DNA from: Hippophae tibetana | Lineage: Eukaryota; Streptophyta; Magnoliopsida; Rosales; Elaeagnaceae | Assembly: GCA_037013495.1 (NCBI GenBank) | Contig: CM072807.1 | Coordinates: forward strand, 30,174,802 to 30,238,801 | Reading direction: 5' to 3' | DNA: 64,000 nucleotides | Shown here: positions 1 to 9,897 of the stretch, piece after piece | Layout of the letters: every line of letters starts with the position of its first letter | How positions within the stretch are numbered: position 1 is the stretch's first letter | Made by a program: the position numbers and the translations under genes | The notes under the pieces: generated by a model | Seen by the model: the letters and a program-made list of their open reading frames with translations, nothing else | What the model was told of the DNA's origin: nothing | Databases searched by the model: none

Positions 1-92
1 TAATTCGATTTCTGAGTGATTGACGGTCTCAATTTGAAGTAAAACATAATTTTAAATAAAAATTTCATTAATGAAATAGATAAATAAACACG

Positions 93-107
93 ATAAATTA
101 GATTTAT
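93..107. other. 15-bp AT dyad ATAAAT-TAG-ATTTAT (type example)
   Basis: ATAAAT at 93-98 and ATTTAT at 102-107 are perfect 6-bp inverted arms around TAG. The motif is kept in nearly every monomer regardless of type. Exceptions include GATTTAATTTC in the units around 22870 and 23390, GATTTAGTTTC near 58096, and ATTATATTTAT near 44100 and 59126. It sits just upstream of the T7 run (116-122). Confidence 0.55.
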
Positions 108-187
108 TTTCTTCATTTTTTTCAAGTATAAATTCAGAGAATCGCTCCAAAAGATAAATTGAGACAATTTGCAATTTCCACTTGCAT

Positions 188-215
188 AAAAAAAAGGAAA
201 ACGAAAAAACAAAAA
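188..215 (+). other. A-tract cluster (type example)
   Basis: A8 (188-195), A4 (198-201), A6 (204-209) and A5 (211-215) lie within 28 bp. A T7 run at 116-122 and a T6/A5 pair at 248-259 lie on either side. The cluster is kept in all monomers with small length changes, for example AAATAAAAGG in one body type and ATATAAAAGG in another. Roughly helical spacing of A-tracts is the classical signature of intrinsic curvature, common in satellites. Curvature here is predicted, not measured. Confidence 0.55.
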
Positions 216-300
216 TACAATTCCCGTGAAACAGAGCAAAACAGAGATTTTTTCAAAAATGGCTCTCCTAGTGAATGTTAGAATACAATTCAATCCAAAA

Positions 301-324
301 ACGTTCAAAAAACCATATGAACGT
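301..324. other. 24-bp dyad ACGTTCA-N10-TGAACGT (type example)
   Basis: ACGTTCA at 301-307 and TGAACGT at 318-324 are perfect 7-bp inverted arms around a 10-bp centre containing AAAAACC. It lies 33 to 10 bp before the anchor. Monomers with the ACGTTC tail have the full arms. Those with the AGTTC tail keep only 5 bp (GTTCA/TGAAC). Some have an internal mismatch, for example GAATGT before 15343. It could be a protein-binding dyad or a cruciform-prone site. Function is inferred from symmetry and conservation only. Confidence 0.6.
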
Positions 325-333
325 ATAATTTAA

Positions 334-851
334 ATGCAGCGGAAACAAAATGGATGGGATACATACCTCCTGCCATTGATCAAAATTATTTTATTTTTCA
401 AAAATTTCACTTTCAACATCGAGGCGGGTCAACCCGAGCCGGTTTGACCCTAACGGATACCCGGTCATATCTTGCTATTCTCGGGACGGAATCTAACGTT
501 CTTTTTATCAAAATTCTCATAATTCGATTTCTGCGTTATTGATGGTCTCAATTTGAAGTAAAACATCGTTTTAAAAAAAATTTAATTAATGAAGCAGATA
601 AATACACACGATAAATTAGATTTATTTTCTTCATTTTTTTCAAGTTTAAATTCACAGAATCGCTCAAAAATATAAATTGAGACAATTTGCAATTTCCATA
701 TGCATAAAAAAAAGGAAAACGAAAAAACTAAAAATACAATTCCCGGGAAACAGAGCAAAACAAAGATGTTTTCAAAAATGGCTCTCATAGTAAATGTTAG
801 AATACAATTCAATCCAAAAAGTTCAAAAAACCATATGAACGTATAATTTAA
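334..851 (+). repeat. Representative 518-bp monomer (A-type start)
   Basis: A typical unit, described by offset from its start. Offsets 0-60 hold the anchor and a diagnostic block: A-type monomers read AAAATGGATGGGATAC, B-type read AAATTAGATGGGAAAC. Around +92 to +116 lies a GC-rich segment that forms a dyad in A-type units. Around +150 is the ATTC..CGGGACGGAAT block. Then come an AT-rich stretch with GTAAAACAT, a dyad ATAAAT-TAG-ATTTAT, a T7 run, the A-tracts following GCAT, and the block AATTCCCG. The unit ends in CAATCCAAAAA(C)GTTC and CCATATGAACGTATAATTTAA, which is among the most conserved parts of the array. The phase is arbitrary: the A-type block runs across the chosen boundary, from about 160 bp before the anchor to 180 bp after it, so the unit of exchange is not this exact interval. 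I see no convincing internal subrepeat. Confidence 0.93.
426..450. other. 25-bp GC-rich dyad GGGTCAA-N11-TTGACCC (type example)
   Basis: GGGTCAA at 426-432 and TTGACCC at 444-450 pair perfectly. Inside them CCG (434-436) pairs with CGG (440-442) after one mismatch, leaving a 3-base loop. I find the intact 7-bp arms 92 bp after the anchor in 18 monomers, starting at 334, 1370, 2405, 3441, 4476, 6029, 15343, 17932, 21040, 26731, 31393, 32947, 34501, 36055, 39677, 41748, 43302 and 56771. Other monomers have TTTTACCC, which breaks the right arm. Units 47966, 52627 and 60914 retain 6 bp (TTGACCA). Confidence 0.65.
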
Positions 852-2071
852 ATGCAGCGGAAACAAATTAGATGGGAAACATACCTCCTGCCAGTGATCA
901 AAATTATTTTATTTTCAAAACTTTCACTTTCAACATCGAGACGGGTCAACACGACCCGGTTTTACCCTAACGGATACCCGATCGTATCTTGCTATTCCGG
1001 GGACGGAATCAAGTGTTCTTTTTATAAAATTTCTCATAATTCGATTTCTGAGTGATTGACGGTCTCAATTTGAAGTAAAACATAATTTTAAATAAAAATT
1101 TCATTAATGAAATACATAAATAAACACGATAAATTAGATTTATTTTCTTCATTTTTTTCAAGTGTAAATTCAGAGAATCGCTCCAAAAGATAAATTGAGA
1201 CAATTTGCAATTTCCACTTGCATAAAAAAAAGGAAAACGAAAAAACAAAAATACAATTCCCGTGAAACAGAGCAAAACAGAGATTTTTTCAAAAATGGCT
1301 CTCCTAGTGAATGTTAAAATACAATTCAATCCAAAAACGTTCAAAAAACCATATGAACGTATAATTTAAATGCAGCGGAAACAAAATGGATGGGATACAT
1401 ACCTCCTACAATTGATCAAAATTATTTTATTTTTCAAAAATTTCACTTTCAACATCGAGGCGGGTCAACCCGAGCCGGTTTGACCCTAACGGATACCCGG
1501 TCATATCTTGCTATTCTCGGGACGGAATCTAACGTTCTTTTTATCAAAATTCTCATAATTCGATTTCTGAGTTATTGACGGTCTCAATTTGAAGTAAAAC
1601 ATCGTTTTAAAAAAAATTTAATTAATGAAGCAGATAAATACACACGATAAATTAGATTTATTTTCTTCATTTTTTTCAAGTTTAAATTCACAGAATCGCT
1701 CAAAAATATAAATTGGGACAATTTGCAATTTCCATATGCATAAAAAAAGGAAAACGAAAAAAATAAAAATACAATTCCCGGGAAACAGAGCAAAACAAAG
1801 ATGTTTTCAAAAATGGCTCTCATAGTAAATGTTAGAATACAATTCAATCCAAAAAGTTCAAAAAACCATATGAACGTATAATTTAAATGCAGCGGAAACA
1901 AATTAGATGGGAAACATACCTCCTGCGAGTGATCAAAATTATTTTATTTTCAAAACTTTCACTTTCAACATCGAGGCGGGTCAACACGACCCGGTTTTAC
2001 CCTAACGGATAGCCAGTCATATCTTGCTATTCCGGGGACGGAATCCAGTGTTCTTTTTATAAAAATTCTCA

Positions 2072-4080
2072 TAATTCGATTTCTGAGTGATTGACGGTCT
2101 CAATTTGAAGTAAAACATAATTTTAAATAAAAATTTCATTAATGAAATAGATAAATAAACACGATAAATTAGATTTATTTTCTTCATTTTTTTCAAGTAT
2201 AAATTCAGAGAATCGCTCCAAAAGATAAATTGAGACAATTTGCAATTTCCACTTGCATAAAAAAAAGGAAAACGAAAAAACAAAAATACAATTCCCGTGA
2301 AACAGAGCAAAACAGAGATTTTTTCAAAAATGGCTCTCCTAGTGAATGTTAGAATACAATTCAATCCAAAAACGTTCAAAAAACCATATGAACGTATAAT
2401 TTAAATGCAGCGGAAACAAAATGGATGGGATACATACCTCCTGCCATTGATCAAAATTATTTTATTTTTCAAAAATTTCACTTTCAACATCGAGGCGGGT
2501 CAACCCGAGCCGGTTTGACCCTAACGGATACCCGGTCATATCTTGCTATTCTCGGGACGGAATCTAACGTTCTTTTTATCAAAATTCTCATAATTCGATT
2601 TCTGCGTTATTGATGGTCTCAATTTGAAGTAAAACATCGTTTTAAAAAAAATTTAATTAATGAAGCAGATAAATACACACGATAAATTAGATTTATTTTC
2701 TTCATTTTTTTCAAGTTTAAATTCACAGAATCGCTCAAAAATATAAATTGAGACAATTTGCAATTTCCATATGCATAAAAAAAAGGAAAACGAAAAAACT
2801 AAAAATACAATTCCCGGGAAACAGAGCAAAACAAAGATGTTTTCAAAAATGGCTCTCATAGTAAATGTTAGAATACAATTCAATCCAAAAAGTTCAAAAA
2901 ACCATATGAACGTATAATTTAAATGCAGCGGAAACAAATTAGATGGGAAACATACCTCCTGCCAGTGATCAAAATTATTTTATTTTCAAAACTTTCACTT
3001 TCAACATCGAGACGGGTCAACACGACCCGGTTTTACCCTAACGGATACCCGATCGTATCTTGCTATTCCGGGGACGGAATCAAGTGTTCTTTTTATAAAA
3101 TTTCTCATAATTCGATTTCTGAGTGATTGACGGTCTCAATTTGAAGTAAAACATAATTTTAAATAAAAATTTCATTAATGAAATACATAAATAAACACGA
3201 TAAATTAGATTTATTTTCTTCATTTTTTTCAAGTGTAAATTCAGAGAATCGCTCCAAAAGATAAATTGAGACAATTTGCAATTTCCACTTGCATAAAAAA
3301 AAGGAAAACGAAAAAACAAAAATACAATTCCCGTGAAACAGAGCAAAACAGAGATTTTTTCAAAAATGGCTCTCCTAGTGAATGTTAAAATACAATTCAA
3401 TCCAAAAACGTTCAAAAAACCATATGAACGTATAATTTAAATGCAGCGGAAACAAAATGGATGGGATACATACCTCCTACAATTGATCAAAATTATTTTA
3501 TTTTTCAAAAATTTCACTTTCAACATCGAGGCGGGTCAACCCGAGCCGGTTTGACCCTAACGGATACCCGGTCATATCTTGCTATTCTCGGGACGGAATC
3601 TAACGTTCTTTTTATCAAAATTCTCATAATTCGATTTCTGAGTTATTGACGGTCTCAATTTGAAGTAAAACATCGTTTTAAAAAAAATTTAATTAATGAA
3701 GCAGATAAATACACACGATAAATTAGATTTATTTTCTTCATTTTTTTCAAGTTTAAATTCACAGAATCGCTCAAAAATATAAATTGGGACAATTTGCAAT
3801 TTCCATATGCATAAAAAAAGGAAAACGAAAAAAATAAAAATACAATTCCCGGGAAACAGAGCAAAACAAAGATGTTTTCAAAAATGGCTCTCATAGTAAA
3901 TGTTAGAATACAATTCAATCCAAAAAGTTCAAAAAACCATATGAACGTATAATTTAAATGCAGCGGAAACAAATTAGATGGGAAACATACCTCCTGCCAG
4001 TGATCAAAATTATTTTATTTTCAAAACTTTCACTTTCAACATCGAGGCGGGTCAACACGACCCGGTTTTACCCTAACGGA
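2072..4080 (+). repeat. Tetramer HOR block A, copy 2
   Basis: Unit starts are at 2405, 2923, 3441 and 3958, each exactly 2071 bp after its partner. By eye I found one substitution between the copies (G at 1926 against C at 3997) before the alignment breaks near 4080. There copy 2 switches from the expected GATAGCCAGTC and TTCCGGGG version to GATACCCGGTC and TTCTCGGG. Near identity implies a very recent duplication or conversion. The switch at about 4080 marks an exchange junction inside a monomer. Confidence 0.9.
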
Positions 4081-7000
4081 TACCCGGTCATATCTTGCTA
4101 TTCTCGGGACGGAATCTAACGTTCTTTTTATCAAAATTCTCATAATTCGATTTCTGAGTTATTGACGGTCTCAATTTGCAGTAAAACATCGTTTTAAAAA
4201 AAATTTAATTAATGAAGCAGATAAATACACACGATAAATTAGATTTATTTTCTTCATTTTTTTCAAGTTTAAATTCACAGAATCGCTCAAAAATATAAAT
4301 TGGGACAATTTGCAATTTCCATATGCATAAAAAAAAGGAAAACGAAAAAACTAAAAATACAATTCCCGGGAAACAGAGCAAAACAAAGATGTTTTCAAAA
4401 ATGGCTCTCCTAGTGAATGTTAGAATACAATTCAATCCAAAAACGTTCAAAAAACCATATGAACGTATAATTTAAATGCAGCGGAAACAAAATGGATGGG
4501 ATACATACCTCCTACCATTGATCAAAATTATTTTATTTTTCAAAAATTTCACTTTCAACATCGAGGCGGGTCAACCCGAGCCGGTTTGACCCTAACGGAT
4601 ACCCGGTCATATCTTGCTATTCTCGGGACGGAATCCAACGTTCTTTTTATCAAAATTCACATAATTCGATTTCTGAGTGATTGACGGTCTGAATTTGAAG
4701 TAAAACATCGTTTTAAATAAATATTTCATTAATGAAGTAGAAAAATACCCCAATAAATTAGATTTATTTTCTTCATTTTTTTCAAGTTTAAATTCACAGA
4801 ATCGCTCAAAAATATAAATTGGGACAATTTGCAATTTCCATATGCATAAAAAAAGGAAAACGAAAAAAATAAAAATACAATTCCCGGGAAACAGAGCAAA
4901 ACAAAGATGTTTTCAAAAATGGCTCTCATAGTAAATGTTAGAATACAATTCAATCCAAAAAGTTCAAAAAACCATATGAACGTATAATTTAAATGCAGCG
5001 GAAACAAATTAGATGGGAAACATACCTCCTGCCAGTGATCAAAATTATTTTATTTTCAAAACTTTCACTTTCAACATCGAGGCGGGTCAACACGACCCGG
5101 TTTTACCCTAACAGATACCTGGTCATATCTTGCTATTCCGGGGACGGAATCCAGTGTTCTTTTTATAAAAATTCTCATAATTCGATTTCTGAGTGATTGA
5201 CGGTCTCAATTTGAAGTAAAACATAATTTTAAATAAAAATTTCATTAATGAAGGAGATAAATACCCACGATAAATTAGATTTATTTTCTACATTTTTTTC
5301 AAGTTTAAATTCACACAATCGCTCAAAAAGTTAAATTGAGAGAATTTGAAATTTCCATATGCATAAATAAAAGGAAAACGAAAAAACTAAAAATACAATT
5401 CCCGGGAAACAGAGGAAAACAAAGATGTTTTCAAAAATGGCTTTCATAGTAAATGTTAGAATACAATTCAATCCAAAAAGTTCAAAAAACCATATGAACG
5501 TATAATTTAAATGCAGCGGAAACAAATTAGATGGGAAACATACCTCCTGCCAGTGATCAAAATTATTTTATTTTCAAAACTTTCACTTTCAACATCGAGG
5601 CGGGTCAACACGACCCGGTTTTACCCTAACGGATACCCGATCGTATCTTGCTATTCCGGGGACGGAATCCAGTGTTCTTTTTATAAAATTTCTCATAATT
5701 CGATTTCTGAGTGATTGACGGTCTCAATTTGAAGTAAAACATAATTTTAAATAAAAATTTCATTAATGAAATAGATAAATAAACACGATAAATTAGATTT
5801 ATTTTCTTCATTTTTTTCAAGTATAAATTCAGAGAATCGCTCCAAAAGATAAATTGAGACAATTTGCAATTTCCACTTGCATAAAAAAAAGGAAAACGAA
5901 AAAACAAAAATACAATTCCCGTGAAACAGAGCAAAACAGAGATTTTTTCAAAAATGGCTCTCCTAGTGAATTTTAGAATACAATTCAATCCAAAAACGTT
6001 CAAAAAACCATATGAACGTATAATTTAAATGCAGCGGAAACAAAACAGATGGGATACATACCTCCTGCCGTTGATCAAAATTATTTTATTTTTCAAAAAT
6101 TTCACTTTCAACATCGAGGCGGGTCAACCCGAGCCGGTTTGACCCTAACGGATACCCGGTCATATCTTGCTATTCTCGGGACGGAATCTAACGTTCTTTT
6201 TATCAAAATTCTCATAATTCGATTTCTGAGTTATTGATGGTTTCAATTTGAAGTAAAACATCGTTTTAAAAAAAATTTAATTAATGAAGCAGATAAATAC
6301 ACACGATAAATTAGATTTATTTTCTTCATTTTTTTCAAGTTTAAATTCACAGAATCGCTCAAAAATATAAATTGAGACAATTTGCAATTTCCATATGCAT
6401 AAAAAAAAGGAAAACAAAAAAACTAAAAATACAATTCCCGGGAAACAGAGCAAAACAAAGATGTTTTCAAAAATGGCTCTCCTAGTGAATGTTAGAATAC
6501 AATTCAATCCAAAAAGTTCAAAAAACCATATGACCGTATAATTTAAATGCAGCGGAAACAAATTAGATGGGAAACATACCTCCTGCCAGTGATCAAAATT
6601 ATTTTATTTTCAAAACTTTCACTTTCAACATCGAGGCGGGTCAACACGACCCGGTTTTACCCTAACGGATAGCCGGTCATATCTTGCTATTCCGGGGACG
6701 GAATCCAACGTTCTTTTTATCAAAATTCACATAATTCGATTTCTGAGTGATTGACGGTCTCAATTTGAAGTAAAACATCGTTTTAAATAAATATTTCATT
6801 AATGAAGTAGATAAATACCCCAATAAATTAGATTTATTTTCTTCATTTTTTTCAAGTTTAAATTCACAGAATCGCTCAAAAATATAAATTGAGACAATTT
6901 GCAATTTCCATATGCATAAAAAAAAGGAAAACGAAAAAACTAAAAATACAATTCCCGGGAAACAGAGCAAAACAAAGATGTTTTCAAAAATGGCTCTCAT

Positions 7001-7310
7001 AGTAAATGTTAGAATACAATTCAATCCAAAAAGTTCAAAAAACCATATGAACGTATAATTTAAATGCAGCGGAAACAAATTAGATGGGAAACATACCTCC
7101 TGCCAGTGATCAAAATTATTTTTTTTCAAAACTTTCACTTTCAACATCTAGGCGGGTCAACACGACCCGGTTTTACCCTAACGGATAGCCGGTCATATCT
7201 TGCTATTCCGGGGACGGAATCCAGTGTTCTTTTTATAAAAATTCTCATAATTCGATTTCTGAGTGATTGACGGTCTCAATTTGAAGTAAAACATAATTTT
7301 GAATAAAAAT
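4081..7310 (+). repeat. Irregular monomer block with degraded copy of the first tetramer
   Basis: Unit starts are at 4476, 4993, 5511, 6029, 6547 and 7064. There is no clean short HOR. The stretch from about 5511 to 6240 repeats the order seen at 852-1578: a B unit with CCCGATCGTATC and TATAAAATTTCTC, followed by an A unit. It is more diverged, so it is an older relative of block A at a nine-monomer distance. A third body type appears from 4993 on, marked by GAAGGAGATAAATACCCACG, TCTACATTTTTTTC and GAGAGAATTTGAAATTTCC. The unit at 7064 has a small deletion that turns ATTATTTTATTTTC into ATTATTTTTTTTC. Confidence 0.85.
7205..7220. other. 16-bp dyad ATTCCG-GGGA-CGGAAT (type example)
   Basis: ATTCCG and CGGAAT are perfect 6-bp arms around GGGA. 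The dyad is present in monomers with the TTCCGGGGACGG version. It is disrupted in those with TTCTCGGGACGG and in the GGGGAAGG version common between 22700 and 36800. So A-type units usually lack this dyad while carrying the GGGTCAA dyad, and many B-type units show the reverse. Confidence 0.5.
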
Positions 7311-9897
7311 TTCATTAATGAAGGAGATAAATACCCACGATAAATTAGATTTATTTTCTACATTTTTTTCAAGTTTAAATTCACACAATCGCTCAAAAAG
7401 ATAAATTGAGAGAATTTGAAATTTCCATATGCATAAATAAAAGGAAAACGAAAAAACTAAAAATACAATTCCCGGGAAACAGAGCAAAACAAAGATGTTT
7501 TCAAAAATGGCTCTCATAGTAAATGTTAGAATACAATTCAATCCAAAAAGTTCAAAAAACCATATGAACGTATAATTTAAATGTAGCGGAAACAAATTAG
7601 ATGGGAAACATACCTCCTACCAGTGATAAAAATTATTTTATTTTCAAAACTTTCACTTTCAACATCGAGGCGGGTCAACACGACCCGGTTTTACCCTAAC
7701 GGATACCCGGTCATATCTTGCTATTCCGGGGACGGAATCCAGTGTTCTTTTTATAAAAATTCTCATAATTCGATTTCTGAGTGATTGACGGTCTCAATTT
7801 GAAGTAAAACATAATTTTATATAAAAATTTCATTAATGAAGGAGATAAATACCCACGATAAATTAGATTTATTTTCTACATTTTTTTCAAGTTTAAATTC
7901 ACACAATCGCTCAAAAAGATAAATTGAGAGAATTTGAAATTTTCAGATGCATAAATAAAAGGAAAACGAAAAAACTAAAAATACAATTCCCGGGAAACAG
8001 AGCAAAACAAAGATGTTTTCAAAAATGGCTCTCATAGTAAATGTTAGAATACAATTCAATACAAAAAGTTCAAAAAACCATATGAACGTATAATTTAAAT
8101 GCAGCGGAAACAAATTAGATGGGAAACATACCTCCTGCCAGTGATCAAAATTATTTTATTTTCAAAACTTTCACTTTCAACATCGAGGCGGGTCAACACG
8201 ACCCGGTTTTACCCTAACGGATAGCCGGTCATATCTTGCTATTCCGGGGACGGAATCCAACGTTCTTTTTATCAAAATTCACATAATTCGATTTCTGAGT
8301 GATTGACGGTCTCAATTTGAAGTAAAACATCGTTTTAAATAAATATTTCATTAATGAAGTAGATAAATACCCCAATAAATTAGATTTATTTTCTTCATTT
8401 TTTTCAAGTTTAAATTCACAGAATCGCTCAAAAATATAAATTGAGACAATTTGCAATTTCCATATGCATAAAAAAAAGGAAAACGAAAAAACTAAAAATA
8501 CAATTCCCGGGAAACAGAGCAAAACAAAGATGTTTTCAAAAATGGCTCTCATAGTAAATGTTAGAATACAATTCAATCCAAAAAGTTCAAAAAACCATAT
8601 GAACGTATAATTTAAATGCAGCGGAAACAAATTAGATGGGAAACATACCTCCTGCCAGTGATCAAAATTATTTTATTTTCAAAACTTTCACTTTCAACAT
8701 CGAGGCGGGTCAACACGACCCGGTTTTACCCTAACGGATAGCCGGTCATATCTTGCTATTCTCGGGACGGAATCCAACGTTCTTTTTATCAAAATTCAAA
8801 TAATTCGATTTCTGAGTGATTGACGGTCTCAATTTGAAGTAAAACATCGTTTTAAAAAAAATTTAATTAATGAAGCAGATAAATACCCCAATAAATTAGA
8901 TTTATTTTCTTCATTTTTTTCAAGTTTAAATTCACAGAATCGCTCAAAAATATAAATTGAGACAATTTGCAATTTCCATATGCATAAAAAAAAGGAAAAC
9001 GAAAAAACTAAAAATACAATTCCCGGGAAACAGAGCAAAACAAAGATGTTTTCAAAAATGGCTCTCATAGTAAATGTTAGAATACAATTCAATCCAAAAA
9101 GTTCAAAAAACCATATGAACGTATAATTTAAATGCAGCGGAAACAAACTAGATGGGAAACATACCTCCTGCCAGTTATCAAAATTATTTTATTTTCAAAA
9201 CTTTCACTTTCAACATCTAGGCGGGTCAACACGACCCGGTTTTACCCTAACGGATACCCGGTCATATCTTGCTATTCCGGGGACGGAATCCAGTGTTCTT
9301 TTTATAAAAATTCTCATAATTCGATTTCTGAGTGATTGACGGTCTCAATTTGAAGTAAAACATAATTTTAAATAAAAATTTCATTAATGAAGGAGATAAA
9401 TACCCACGATAAATTAGATTTATTTTCTACATTTTTTTCAAGTTTAAATTCACACAATCGCTCAAAAAGATAAATTGAGAGAATTTGAAATTTTCATATG
9501 CATAAATAAAAGGAAAACGAAAAAACTAAAAATACAATTCCCGGGAAACAGAGCAAAACAAAGATGTTTTCAAAAATGGCTCTCATAGTAAATGTTAGAA
9601 TACAATTCAATCCAAAAAGTTCAAAAAACCATATGAACGTATAATTTAAATGCAGCGGAAACAAATTAGATAGGAAACATACCTCCTGCCAGTGACCAAA
9701 ATTATTTTATTTTCAAAACTTTCACTTTCAACATCGAGGCGGGTCAACACGACCCGGTTTTACCCTAACGGATACCCGGTCATATCTTGCTATTCCGGGG
9801 ACGGAATCCAGTGTTCTTTTTATAAAAATTCTCATAATTCGATTTCTGAGTGATTGACGGTCTCAATTTGAAGTAAAACATAATTTTATATAAAAAT
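7311..9897 (+). repeat. Pentamer-spaced block, copy 1 (offset 2587 bp)
   Basis: Unit starts are at 7581 (anchor mutated to ATGTAGCGG), 8099, 8616, 9132 and 9650. Rare marks pair this block with the next one at an offset of 2587-2588 bp. These are CCTACCAGTGATAAAAATT after 7581 and 10168, TTTTCAGATGCATAAATAAA together with CAATACAAAAAG before 8616 and 11203, AATTCAAATAATTCG near 8793 and 11381, and AAACAAACTAG with CATCTAGGCGGG after 9132 and 11720. The pairing is patchy, for example differing at 8760-8900. All monomers here are B-type. Boundaries are approximate. Confidence 0.75.

Larger units (their letters stand above)
1..2071 (+). repeat. Tetramer HOR block A, copy 1 (2071 bp)
   Basis: Four monomers with starts at 334, 852, 1370 and 1887. 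Position 1 aligns with 2072, so the true period is 2071 bp, and the copy probably continues left of the window. The units alternate A-type (334, 1370) and B-type (852, 1887), giving a 1036-bp dimer substructure. The B unit at 852 carries private marks such as CCCGATCGTATC and TATAAAATTTCTC, which distinguish it from the B unit at 1887. Confidence 0.9.

Noticed and set aside
340..395. Splice-donor-like sequence CAGGAGGTATGT on the minus strand, suggesting exons embedded in the repeat
   Set aside because: It recurs in nearly every monomer with no open exon leading into it and no paired acceptor; a chance match in a conserved satellite segment.
426..450. Intrinsic bacterial-type terminator formed by the GC-rich dyad
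   Set aside because: No T-run follows the stem, there is no gene upstream, and the array has eukaryotic satellite character.
354..542. Recurring 62-codon plus-strand frame in A-type monomers
   Set aside because: It is present only because A-type monomers lack a stop in this frame and is a shadow of the repeat. No family resemblance.
334..851. Internal threefold subrepeat of about 173 bp within the monomer
   Set aside because: Comparing thirds by eye gave only short AT-rich matches such as CAATTTG and CATATG; nothing above what composition would give.
852..1055. Recurring 67-codon plus-strand frame starting at the anchor ATG, with cysteines and serines
   Set aside because: It is the same stretch of each B-type monomer, changes frame with single-base indels, has no ribosome-binding or promoter context, and is replaced by a different frame in A-type monomers.
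6677..7147. Longest reverse-strand open frame (156 codons) and its many 98-150-codon relatives as a possible repeated gene
   Set aside because: These frames follow the satellite period exactly, and those I checked open at TTG rather than ATG. They are rich in Phe/Leu/Ile because the minus strand is T-rich. The frame is broken or shifted in many monomers, and the 518-bp period is not a multiple of three. Few stops arise because TAA/TAG/TGA on the minus strand need TTA/CTA/TCA on an A-rich plus strand. No recognisable domain.
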